In this document: positions 22,783 through 30,385 of the stretch, one piece after another
How the letters are laid out: the number at the start of each line of letters is the position of its first letter
Position numbering within the stretch: the stretch's first letter is position 1
Source: Prevotellaceae bacterium
GTDB taxonomy: Bacteria; Bacteroidota; Bacteroidia; Bacteroidales; Bacteroidaceae
Assembly (NCBI GenBank): GCA_029218445.1
Contig: JAQXRI010000076.1
Span: 1 to 46,244 of the forward strand
DNA: 46,244 nucleotides
Direction: 5' to 3'
The notes under the pieces: generated by a model
Told to the model about the DNA's origin: nothing
Database searches by the model: none
What the model saw: only the letters and a program-made list of their open reading frames with translations
Translations under genes and position numbers: made by a program

Positions 22783-23817
22783 TTACATCATCATCGGCAC
22801 AAACCATTTTGCCAATGAGTAGCCGCCGATGAGCAGCCATATCTGCAGGGCGAGAGCAAGGACGAAGGGCTTTGCTCCCGCCTTTTTGAATTTCTCGATG
22901 CTTGTCTCGGCTCCAAGGGCTGTCATGGCCATGGTGAGCAGGAACGTGTCGAACTTGTTGATGAAGGCAACTAAAGAGGTTGGCAACAAGTCGAACGAGT
23001 TGAAGGCAATGACAACGAGGAAAAGTATGGCAAACCAAGGTATGTTGACCTTTCCTTTCTGTCCTTCCTCGCCGCTCTTTACAGCATTGCGTGCCACACT
23101 CCAAGTGAGGAACAGCAGCACAGGCACAAGCATCATCACACGTATCATCTTTACTATGATGGCCGTTGACGACACGCTCTCGCCCATGGCGTTGCCTGCA
23201 CCCACCACGTGTGCCACTTCATGAATGGTGCTGCCTGCATATATTCCCATCTGTTCGGGCGTAAGGTCGAAGACACCGTTGCGGTAAAGCACAGGATAAA
23301 CGAACATCGACAGTGTACCGAAAATGACCACCGTTGACACGGCGACCGCTGTCTTGTAGGCCTTGGCTCTAAGTGCCGACTCGGCACCCAGCACGGCGGC
23401 AGCGCCGCAGATGGCACTGCCAACCGAAGTGAGCAGTGTTATGCCACGGTCCATTTTCAGCATTCGCCCAATGAGAACACCTATTGAAATCGTGCCTACT
23501 ACTATTATTGCATCGACGATTATTGACGGTATTCCAACAGCAGTCACGTCTTGGAACGTAAGTCGAAAACCATATAAAATGATGCCAATGCGCAGTATTC
23601 GCTTTGAACAAAACTGTATGCCCGGCACCCATGTTTCAGGCAGGTTGTTGCGAAGTGAGTTGGCATAGAGCATACCAAGTATGATGCCGACAATCATGGG
23701 CGACAGCGACAATGATGTCACCAAGTCGGTCTCGCCTATATAGAAGGCGGCGCATGAGAACAATGTAATGAGCAGTACTCCATGCAGCATACTGCTTCTT
23801 TTTTCTGAAAGCTGCAT
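22783..23817 (-). CDS. YeiH family (UPF0324) membrane protein
   Basis: A 344-residue integral membrane protein of the YeiH/UPF0324 family (PSE family putative sulfate exporters). About ten helices are visible. Family landmarks are MIVGIILGMLYANSL and WVPGIQFCSKRILRIGIILYGFRLTFQDV near the start. In the middle SVGSAICGAAAVLGAESALRAKAYKTAVAVSTVVIFGTLSMFVYP appears, and later GIYAGSTIHEVAHVVGAGNAMGE and KMIRVMMLVPVLLFL. The transported substrate is not firmly established in the family. It starts three bases after the nitroreductase gene stop on the same strand, so the two are almost certainly one operon. Its 3' end faces the TonB receptor gene 7 bases away. Confidence 0.87.
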   Translation of the reverse strand: MQLSEKRSSMLHGVLLITLFSCAAFYIGETDLVTSLSLSPMIVGIILGMLYANSLRNNLPETWVPGIQFCSKRILRIGIILYGFRLTFQDVTAVGIPSIIVDAIIVVGTISIGVLIGRMLKMDRGITLLTSVGSAICGAAAVLGAESALRAKAYKTAVAVSTVVIFGTLSMFVYPVLYRNGVFDLTPEQMGIYAGSTIHEVAHVVGAGNAMGESVSSTAIIVKMIRVMMLVPVLLFLTWSVARNAVKSGEEGQKGKVNIPWFAILFLVVIAFNSFDLLPTSLVAFINKFDTFLLTMAMTALGAETSIEKFKKAGAKPFVLALALQIWLLIGGYSLAKWFVPMMM

Positions 23818-23820
23818 TTT

Positions 23821-24564
23821 TTAACCCTTTAAAAAGTTTTGTTTCTTCAATGCCTTGATCATTCCTTCCGACATGGCCTCATTGTCTTTCTTCGTATAGC
23901 GTATGTCGGTAAATATCTGAGCCAGAGTTTCCTTGTTGTTTATCTCGCAGAAATGTATGTTCTCTTCCAAAGCCTCTTTGGCGGCATAGTGACGGTCGAT
24001 GTCGGCCGACGAGTAGTCGTGATATTGTTCGTTGTGTACGAAGGCGGCGGTGTCGAGTCGGTCGGTCTGTGCAGGAGTTTCGTCTGGCCAACCCACGGTA
24101 AGTGTAGCCACGGGCATCACGAGTTCTGGCAGTTTCAATGCGTCGATAATCATGTCGGGCATATACACCGTGGTGCCGAGATAGCACAATCCCAATCCCC
24201 TCTCCTCTGCCAAGTTGCAGAATGTTTGGGTGTAGAGAAGAGCGTCGGTTGCGGCGTTCATGAACGAGAGGAAATTGTCGTATCCTGGGTTTGCCTTCCG
24301 CTGCTCACACCATCGTGTAGTGCGTCTGAAGTCGGCACAAATGGTAAGTACAACTGGTGCCTGGGTCACCATTGGTTGGTTGAAGTGTGCCGGAGCCAAT
24401 GCCTTTTTGCCCTCTTCGCTTCGCGTCACTACCACGCTGTAAAGTTGGAGGTTGCCCATTGTCTGGGTTCTGGCAGCCAGCCCGAGCAGTTCGGTCAGCA
24501 ATGTTTCGTCAACGTCTTTTGGGGCATAACGTCTTATGCTACGTCGTGTTTGAATAGTGTTCAT
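23821..24564 (-). CDS. Nitroreductase family flavoprotein
   Basis: A 247-residue FMN-dependent oxidoreductase of the nitroreductase superfamily (NfsA/FRP-like). The N-terminal FMN-binding signature is MNTIQTRRSIRRYAPKDVDETLLTELLGLAARTQTMGNLQLYSVVVT. Further landmarks are APVVLTICADFRR, AATDALLYTQTFCNLAEERGLGLCYLGTTVYMPD and MPVATLTVGWPDETPAQTDRL, matching the NAD(P)H oxidoreductase core. The C-terminal 60 residues (KEALEENIHFCEIN to KKQNFLKG) wrap the partner subunit in such dimers. Likely substrates are quinones, nitro compounds or flavins; the natural one is unknown. It is the first gene of a pair with the YeiH gene. Confidence 0.87.
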   Translation of the reverse strand: MNTIQTRRSIRRYAPKDVDETLLTELLGLAARTQTMGNLQLYSVVVTRSEEGKKALAPAHFNQPMVTQAPVVLTICADFRRTTRWCEQRKANPGYDNFLSFMNAATDALLYTQTFCNLAEERGLGLCYLGTTVYMPDMIIDALKLPELVMPVATLTVGWPDETPAQTDRLDTAAFVHNEQYHDYSSADIDRHYAAKEALEENIHFCEINNKETLAQIFTDIRYTKKDNEAMSEGMIKALKKQNFLKG

Positions 24565-24591
24565 AATCTTGTCTTTTTATAAATTATAGTG

Positions 24592-24599
24592 CAAAATTA
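24592..24599 (-). promoter_or_regulatory. Predicted -7 element of the nitroreductase-YeiH operon
   Basis: TAATTTTG on the minus strand, 28 bases before the ATG. No matching -33 TTTG was found. Confidence 0.35.
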
Positions 24600-24828
24600 C
24601 AAATAATATTCATTAATCTCTCTATTTCTATGTATTTTTTTCTATATTACCCCTCATTTTCTTTTCATTTCTTGGATATGGAATTGGTGGTAGAAAGTTG
24701 TTTTGTTAATATTTTGCATTCATGACATTTGACTTTAGACAAATAATTAAATGGTTTGAAAGTCATGATGTTATCGTTTTGGGATAACTTTAACGGCCAA
24801 AACTCGATAGAAGTTTTCCAAAAAAATA

Positions 24829-24860
24829 TTTCCGTAATTCAAATAATATGCGTAACTTTG
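24829..24860 (+). promoter_or_regulatory. Predicted nrdJ promoter
   Basis: TTTC (24829-24832) and TAACTTTG (24853-24860) with a 20-base spacer: perfect -7 and a one-mismatch -33 element. The ATG is 23 bases downstream. Confidence 0.55.
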
Positions 24861-24882
24861 CCGCCAAATTAATGACAAAACA

Positions 24883-27441
24883 ATGGAATCTAACAAAACC
24901 TTCAGCCACGAAGAAGCCATTGAGGCTTCTTTAGAATACTTTAAGGGAGACGAGTTGGCGGCACGCGTGTGGGTCAACAAGTATGCGATGAAAGACAGCT
25001 TTGGCAACATCTACGAGAAGTCGCCGGCTGACATGCATTGGCGCATCGCAAACGAGATTGCCCGTATTGAAAACAAGTACGCCAATCCGATGTCGGCCGA
25101 GCAAATCTTTGAATTGCTAGACCATTTTAAATATATCATTCCGGCAGGCAGCCCAATGACCGGCATTGGCAACAATCACCAGATAGCTTCGTTGAGCAAC
25201 TGCTTTGTGATAGGACTCGACGGAGATGCCGACTCTTATGGTGCCATAATGCGCATTGATGAAGAGCAGGTGCAGCTGATGAAGCGTAGGGGTGGAGTAG
25301 GACACGACTTGTCGCACATACGTCCGAAGGGGTCGCCTGTAAACAATTCCGCCCTCACGTCAACAGGCCTTGTGCCTTTCATGGAGCGTTACAGCAATTC
25401 CACCCGCGAGGTGGCACAGGATGGCCGTCGTGGAGCCCTCATGCTGTCAGTCAGCATAAAGCATCCCGACTCGGAGGCGTTCATCGACGCAAAGATGACC
25501 GAGGGAAAAGTGACGGGAGCCAACGTGTCGGTAAAGATTGACGATGAGTTTATGCGCTCGGCAATAGAAGACAAGCCATACCACCAAATATTCCCATTGG
25601 ATTCAGACAATCCGATGTACGACAAGGAGATATCGGCAAAGAAACTGTGGGAGAAGATTGTTCACAACGCATGGAAGAGCGCTGAGCCGGGCGTGCTTTT
25701 TTGGGACACCATACTGCGCGAGAGCATTCCTGACTGTTATGCCGACCTGGGATTCCGGACGGTGTCAACCAATCCCTGCGGTGAAATACCGTTGTGTCCT
25801 TACGACTCATGCCGACTGCTCTCGATTAACCTCTACTCTTACGTGGTAAATCCGTTCTCGAAGGAGGCCTATTTCGACTACGACCTGTTCCGCAAGCATG
25901 TGGCTGCTGCCCAGCGACTGATGGACGACATTGTCGATCTTGAACTGGAGAAGATAGACATGATAATGCAGAAAATTGGCGAAGACCCACAAACCTCAGA
26001 GGTGAAGGGTGCAGAGATGCATCTTTGGGAGAAGATCAAACGCAAAAGCAGCATGGGACGACGCACTGGTGTGGGCATCACGGCTGAAGGCGACATGCTG
26101 GCTGCAATGGGCTTTAGATATGGCACGCAGGAGGCCACCGACTTCTCGGTAGAGGTACACAAGACTTTGGCGCTTACGGCCTACCGCTCGTCGGTGACGA
26201 TGGCACGCGAGCGTGGAGCCTTTGAGGTGTATGACAGCGAGCGCGAGGCCAACAATCCGTTTATCAACCGCATAAAGGAGGCCGACGCTGAACTGTATGA
26301 AGAAATGGTCAAGTACGGACGCCGCAATATAGCCTGTCTTACCATAGCCCCAACAGGCACTACATCGCTCATGACACAAACGACAAGCGGCATTGAACCA
26401 GTGTTCATGCCTGTTTATAAGCGTCGCCGCAAGGTGAACCCCAACGACGCCGACGTGCATGTTGACTATACTGACGAAGTGGGCGACTCGTTTGAGGAGT
26501 ACATCGTTTACCACAATAAGTTCATGAAATGGATGAAGGTGAACGGATATGACACCCAAAAACGCTATACGCAGGACGAGATAAACCAGTTGGTGGAAAA
26601 GTCACCTTATTATAAAGCTACGGCCAACGACGTTGACTGGCTTATGAAGGTGAAGATGCAGGGAGCCATACAGAAATGGGTTGACCACTCGATAAGCGTG
26701 ACGGTGAATCTGCCAAACGACGTAGATGAGGCTCTCGTCAACCGTTTGTATGTAGAGGCATGGCGTTCGGGCTGCAAGGGCTGCACAATATATCGCGACG
26801 GAAGTCGCAGCGGTGTGATGATAGCTGTGTCGAAGAAGGACAAGAAGAAGGACGAAGGCCAATCGGAGTCACGTCCATGCAAGCAGCCGGTAGTGACAGA
26901 GGTGCGTCCGCAGGTGCTTGACTGCGATGTGGTGAGATTCCAGAACAATAAGGAGAAATGGGTGGCTTTCGTCGGTTTGCTGCACGGCTATCCTTACGAG
27001 ATATTCACTGGATTGCAGGACGACGAGGAAGGCATAGTGCTGCCAAAGACTGTAACGAAGGGAAAAATAATAAAACAGACAGATGAGAGGGGCAGAAGCC
27101 GCTATGACTTCCAGTTTGAGAACAAACGTGGCTACAAGACCACAGTGGAAGGACTGTCGGAGAAGTTCAACCCTGAGTATTGGAACTATGCCAAGCTGAT
27201 AAGTGGAGTGCTGCGCTACCGTATGCCCATCGACCACGTAATAAAGCTCGTTTCGTCGTTGCAGCTGAAGAGCGAGAGCATCAACACTTGGAAGAACGGA
27301 GTAGAACGTGCTCTTAAAAAATATATAATTGACGGAACTGAAGCCAAGGGACAGAAATGTCCACAGTGTGGACAGGAAACGCTCGTGTATCAGGAGGGAT
27401 GCCTGATTTGCAAGAATTGTGGTGCAAGCAGATGCGGATAA
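24883..27441 (+). CDS. nrdJ: B12-dependent (class II) ribonucleotide reductase
   Basis: An 852-residue cytoplasmic enzyme that reduces ribonucleotides to deoxyribonucleotides with adenosylcobalamin as radical source, needing neither oxygen nor a glycyl radical. Landmarks are SNCFVIG with C107 (first redox Cys) and the loop STNPCGEIPLC with N297, C299 and E301 (radical and catalytic residues). KRRGGVGHDLSHIRPKGSPV and IAPTGTTSLMTQTTSGIEPVF belong to the barrel. The C-terminus has two CxxC pairs, KCPQCGQ and LICKNCGASRCG, a zinc-ribbon plus redox tail typical of NrdJ. The start fits the promoter and the usual N-terminus. It overlaps folB by one base (TAATG). The organism likely imports cobalamin; a BtuB-like receptor lies upstream. 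Confidence 0.95.
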   Translation: MESNKTFSHEEAIEASLEYFKGDELAARVWVNKYAMKDSFGNIYEKSPADMHWRIANEIARIENKYANPMSAEQIFELLDHFKYIIPAGSPMTGIGNNHQIASLSNCFVIGLDGDADSYGAIMRIDEEQVQLMKRRGGVGHDLSHIRPKGSPVNNSALTSTGLVPFMERYSNSTREVAQDGRRGALMLSVSIKHPDSEAFIDAKMTEGKVTGANVSVKIDDEFMRSAIEDKPYHQIFPLDSDNPMYDKEISAKKLWEKIVHNAWKSAEPGVLFWDTILRESIPDCYADLGFRTVSTNPCGEIPLCPYDSCRLLSINLYSYVVNPFSKEAYFDYDLFRKHVAAAQRLMDDIVDLELEKIDMIMQKIGEDPQTSEVKGAEMHLWEKIKRKSSMGRRTGVGITAEGDMLAAMGFRYGTQEATDFSVEVHKTLALTAYRSSVTMARERGAFEVYDSEREANNPFINRIKEADAELYEEMVKYGRRNIACLTIAPTGTTSLMTQTTSGIEPVFMPVYKRRRKVNPNDADVHVDYTDEVGDSFEEYIVYHNKFMKWMKVNGYDTQKRYTQDEINQLVEKSPYYKATANDVDWLMKVKMQGAIQKWVDHSISVTVNLPNDVDEALVNRLYVEAWRSGCKGCTIYRDGSRSGVMIAVSKKDKKKDEGQSESRPCKQPVVTEVRPQVLDCDVVRFQNNKEKWVAFVGLLHGYPYEIFTGLQDDEEGIVLPKTVTKGKIIKQTDERGRSRYDFQFENKRGYKTTVEGLSEKFNPEYWNYAKLISGVLRYRMPIDHVIKLVSSLQLKSESINTWKNGVERALKKYIIDGTEAKGQKCPQCGQETLVYQEGCLICKNCGASRCG

Positions 27442-27824
27442 TGAACAATTATATATTCCTAAGCGATGTCCGTTTCCATGCCTTCCATGGGGTGATGCCC
27501 CAAGAAAGGACAGTGGGGGCGGATTTCGCCGTTTCGGTAAGGATTGGCTACGACTTCTCGCAGGTCGCCCACACCGACGAAGTGGCCGACACGTTGTCGT
27601 ATGCCGACGTGTTCGACATTCTGAAAGAAGAAATGGCTGTGCCGTCGAGGCTGCTCGAACATGTGGCAGTACGCATGGTGAATGCCATAAGGCAAAAGTT
27701 TGTAAAGGTTGAGTCGATAGACCTTACTCTTACAAAGCTCAATCCGCCTATGGGTGCCGATTGTGCGGGTGCCGGAGTGGAAATGCACTGGACTTCCTTA
27801 AATAATGATAAAACTCTAAGGTAA
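27441..27824 (+). CDS. folB: Dihydroneopterin aldolase
   Basis: A 127-residue enzyme of folate synthesis that converts 7,8-dihydroneopterin to 6-hydroxymethyl-dihydropterin and glycolaldehyde. The start region IFLSDVRFHAFHGVMPQERTVGADFAVSVRI contains the conserved FHAFHGV and the catalytic Glu of QERTVGADF. LSYADVFDILKEEM and LLEHVAVRMVNAI hold the substrate-pocket Tyr and Glu, and LTKLNPPMGADCAGAGVEM carries the catalytic Lys. The ATG at 27441 overlaps the nrdJ stop as TAATG and gives the standard N-terminus; Met codons further upstream lie inside nrdJ. Translational coupling with nrdJ puts folate and dNTP supply in one transcript. Length is normal. Confidence 0.93.
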   Translation: MNNYIFLSDVRFHAFHGVMPQERTVGADFAVSVRIGYDFSQVAHTDEVADTLSYADVFDILKEEMAVPSRLLEHVAVRMVNAIRQKFVKVESIDLTLTKLNPPMGADCAGAGVEMHWTSLNNDKTLR

Positions 27825-27850
27825 AAACAAGTTTTTAGAACAATAATTGC

Positions 27851-27858
27851 TATATTTG
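27851..27858 (+). promoter_or_regulatory. Predicted -7 element before the amidase gene
   Basis: TATATTTG, an exact TAnnTTTG match, 12 bases before the ATG. This implies a very short leader, or a position slightly off. No clear -33 TTTG was found. Confidence 0.35.
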
Positions 27859-27869
27859 CACAGAAAATC

Positions 27870-29090
27870 ATGTATATAGGCAGAAAGATACTCATATTCG
27901 TAGCCTTGCTCATGGCGGCCAACATTGTCTTTGCAGCAAGAAAAGACGGCTTTACGCTGGTAATCGATGCTGGGCATGGCGGACACGACGCCGGGGCCTT
28001 GGGTGCCAAGTCGAAAGAGAAGAACATCAATCTTAGTGTGGCATTGGCCTTTGGCAGGTATGTGGAACGAAACTGTCCCGACGTCAATGTAGTATATACA
28101 CGCAAGACTGACGTGTTCGTCACCCTGCATGAGAGAGCCAACATCGCCAACCGCAACAAGGCCGACCTGTTTGTGTCGATCCACACCAATGCGCTGCCTT
28201 CGGGCAAGCAGGCGAGAGGTCTGGAAACCTATACCTTGGGAATGAACCGCGCAAGCGAAAACTTCGATGTGGCAAAGCGGGAGAATTCTGTGATTCTCTA
28301 CGAGAAGGACTATGAGCAGCACTATGAGGGTTTCGACCCCAACTCGTCGGAGAGCTACATAATGTTTGAGTTCATGCAGGACAAAAACATGGCCCAAAGC
28401 GTAGAACTGGCCAAAATGGTGCAACGGCGTACCTGTGCTTCCGCCAACCGTCCAAACAAGGGAGTGAAGCAGGCGGGATTTCTTGTGCTGCGCGAGACAT
28501 CGATGCCGAGCTGCCTCATTGAATTGGGTTTCATTACCACACCGTCAGAGGAGCAGTTGCTCAACACCTCCGACGGAATTGACGCTTTGGGATATGGCAT
28601 CTATCAGGCCTTCCTTGACTACCGCAACAAGTACGACAAGCGCATAACCGTGCCTTACGAGGTGCCTGAACGCCAGAAGATGGGTGCCAAGAACAACAGC
28701 GAGGCAGAACAGCAGCAGGCAACGCCTGAAGAGCAAATGGAGCAGACGGCCGAAGAGCAAACTAGTGCCGCTGCCGTTGAGCAAGCGCCCGTGGAACAAA
28801 GGCAGCAGTCGAGCTCTGCGCCAATGTTCAAGGTACAGATACTCACTTCGCCAAGGATATTGAAGGCCGGCGACAAGAAGTTCAAGGGCGTTGACAATAC
28901 CGACTACTACAAGGACGGCGGCACATATAAATATACGGTAGGAGCATCGGAAAACTATAATGAGATATACCGTTTGAGAAAAACCATTCTCGACAAGTTT
29001 CCCGAAGCTTTCATCATTGCCTTCAAGGATGGTGTAAGGACTGATGTAGTAGAGGCAATAAAGGAATACAAGAGAAATAAAAACAGATAA
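27870..29090 (+). CDS. N-acetylmuramoyl-L-alanine amidase (AmiC-like)
   Basis: A 406-residue periplasmic zinc amidase (Amidase_3 family) that cuts the peptide stem from N-acetylmuramic acid, used in cell separation and wall turnover. A signal peptide (ILIFVALLMAANIVFA, cleavage near 22) precedes the catalytic domain. There FTLVIDAGHGGHDAGALG supplies zinc ligand H36, and ADLFVSIHTNALP supplies another His. SYIMFEFMQDKNMAQSVELA and GFLVLRETSMPSCLIELGFITT supply the Glu ligand region and catalytic Glu. A Gln/Glu/Ala-rich linker (about 275-315) leads to a C-terminal SPOR-like module (MFKVQILTSPRIL to IIAFKDG). MlaD follows after 9 bases, so envelope maintenance genes are grouped. Confidence 0.9.
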   Translation: MYIGRKILIFVALLMAANIVFAARKDGFTLVIDAGHGGHDAGALGAKSKEKNINLSVALAFGRYVERNCPDVNVVYTRKTDVFVTLHERANIANRNKADLFVSIHTNALPSGKQARGLETYTLGMNRASENFDVAKRENSVILYEKDYEQHYEGFDPNSSESYIMFEFMQDKNMAQSVELAKMVQRRTCASANRPNKGVKQAGFLVLRETSMPSCLIELGFITTPSEEQLLNTSDGIDALGYGIYQAFLDYRNKYDKRITVPYEVPERQKMGAKNNSEAEQQQATPEEQMEQTAEEQTSAAAVEQAPVEQRQQSSSAPMFKVQILTSPRILKAGDKKFKGVDNTDYYKDGGTYKYTVGASENYNEIYRLRKTILDKFPEAFIIAFKDGVRTDVVEAIKEYKRNKNR

Positions 29091-29099
29091 GGAAAAAAT

Positions 29100-30005
29100 A
29101 TGAAACGCATTTCTAAGGAATTTCAGATAGCCATCGTGGCTATAGTAGGAATAGTGGTGCTTTATGCTGGATTGCAGTTCCTCAAGGGACTCAGCGTCTA
29201 TTCGAATGACGATACCTATTATGTGTCGTTCAAGGATATAAGTGGCCTGTCGCCTTCATGTGCCGTTTACGCCAACGGCTATCGCATAGGTGTGGTAAAA
29301 GACATACAATTCAGCTTCGGTGCTGACGACCAGGATATAGTGGCAGAGCTTGGCGTTGATAAGCGAATGCGCATACCGGAAGGGTCGAACGCTGCAATAG
29401 AGAGCGACATGCTTGGCAATGTAAAGCTCAACATCGTGTTGGCTTCAAGCAATGGAGGACAGCTTAATCCCGGCGATACCATAAGGGGAAACCAAGAGGC
29501 GGGGCTGATGGCCAAAGTGGGACAAATGCTGCCCACGGTGGAGCGCATGTTGCCAAAGCTCGACTCAATACTTGCCAACCTCAACGCCTTGACGGCCGAC
29601 CCCGCATTGGAAAATTCGCTGCACAACATCAACAAGATAACCGACGACCTCACAGTCACCACCAAGCATCTCAACACGCTTATGGCAGGGGTGAACAAAA
29701 AGGTTCCTTCAATGCTTGACAAGGCTGACGCCACGCTCGGAAACACACAGAAGCTGACGGCAAACCTCAGCGAAGTGGATGTAGCAGCTACTATGGCCAA
29801 AGTGAACGCTACTCTCGACAATGTTCACGAACTCACCTCGTCGCTCACCGACAAGGAAGGAACGATAGGACTGCTGATGCGCGACCCGAGCCTTTATTGG
29901 AACCTTTCCAACACGATGCGCGATGCCGACTCGCTCATGATTGACCTCAAGGCACATCCTAAGAGATACGTGCATTTCTCAATATTCGGCAAGAAAGACA
30001 AATGA
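29100..30005 (+). CDS. MlaD-type MCE domain lipid transport protein
   Basis: A 301-residue protein with an N-terminal membrane anchor (FQIAIVAIVGIVVLYAGLQFLKG, about 7-29) and one periplasmic MCE domain (about 37-115: YYVSFKDISGLSPSCAVYANGYRIGVVKDI, then VAELGVDKRMRIPEGSNAAIESD). A long helical tail follows, with repeated Leu/Asn/Asp pattern (MLPTVERMLPKLDSILANLNAL, LDKADATLGNTQKLTANLSEV). Such proteins form hexameric rings for phospholipid transfer between membranes. Permease and ATPase genes (mlaE, mlaF) are not in this window. It follows the amidase gene by 9 bases in one operon. The final segment RDPSLYWNLSNTMRDADSLMIDLKAHPKRYVHFSIFGKK is a family-typical ending in Bacteroidetes. Confidence 0.9.
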   Translation: MKRISKEFQIAIVAIVGIVVLYAGLQFLKGLSVYSNDDTYYVSFKDISGLSPSCAVYANGYRIGVVKDIQFSFGADDQDIVAELGVDKRMRIPEGSNAAIESDMLGNVKLNIVLASSNGGQLNPGDTIRGNQEAGLMAKVGQMLPTVERMLPKLDSILANLNALTADPALENSLHNINKITDDLTVTTKHLNTLMAGVNKKVPSMLDKADATLGNTQKLTANLSEVDVAATMAKVNATLDNVHELTSSLTDKEGTIGLLMRDPSLYWNLSNTMRDADSLMIDLKAHPKRYVHFSIFGKKDK

Positions 30006-30385
30006 TGAGGCATTGAAGCCTAATTTAAATTTTATAAAAATAACGGGCGGACGCTTAAAACAATATTCCAGCAGTATAGAAAGTGCTGATAATTGCGAGG
30101 TTTCGATTTGTTGGCCATCTCTTTTGAAGAAAACGGGAAGAGATGGCCAATATTAGCTTAAAACGCTAATCCTCAAATGGTTTTAATTATGCAATACCCT
30201 CAAATGCTTGAAACAAGCAAAATCAGACGTATTGCTCGAAAGATTAGACACTTACAGAGTTGTCTGAACTGATGTGAAAAAAACAAGGATTTGGTGGATT
30301 GAAAAAAAAGTGCGAAATTTGCACTCGGAAACTTAAAAGTACTCCACCAAATAACGTCAATAACGTAACAAAAGAAAGCAATCCA
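30006..30385. other. Structured intergenic region before dnaA
   Basis: 380 bases without a confirmed gene. Bases 30111-30123 and 30138-30150 form a perfect 13-bp hairpin (TTGGCCATCTCTT arm), followed by a 6-bp hairpin ATTAGC/GCTAAT (30152-30157, 30165-30170). There is no T-run, so it is a weak terminator candidate for mlaD. An open frame of 27 codons (30189-30272, MQYPQMLETSKIRRIARK...) is basic, but nothing else supports it. The dnaA promoter follows. No cluster of DnaA boxes was seen. Confidence 0.5.
30290..30324 (+). promoter_or_regulatory. Predicted dnaA promoter with palindrome
   Basis: TTTG (30290-30293) and GAAATTTG (30314-30321, one mismatch to TAnnTTTG) are 20 bases apart. The -7 element lies in the 15-base near-palindrome GTGCGAAATTTGCAC (30310-30324), which could be a repressor site. 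The ATG is 62 bases downstream. Confidence 0.5.

Larger units (their letters stand above)
24565..24882. other. Intergenic region between nitroreductase and nrdJ genes
   Basis: 318 AT-rich bases with divergent promoters at the two ends. The stretch 24721-24788 is dense in inverted repeats: CATGAC/GTCATG (24721-24726, 24762-24767), ATTTG/CAAAT (24727-24731, 24740-24744), GACTTT/AAAGTC (24731-24736, 24759-24764) and GTTATC/GATAAC (24770-24775, 24783-24788). No small gene, tRNA or recognisable riboswitch was seen. Confidence 0.5.

Noticed and set aside
24565..24882. A cobalamin riboswitch before nrdJ, or before the TonB receptor gene at 20600-20702
   Set aside because: No B12-box-like conserved core could be recognised in either leader, and the receptor leader is too short. 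A covariance search would settle it.
30111..30170. An intrinsic terminator for mlaD
   Set aside because: Stems are good, but no T-run follows either hairpin, so it is reported only as structure.
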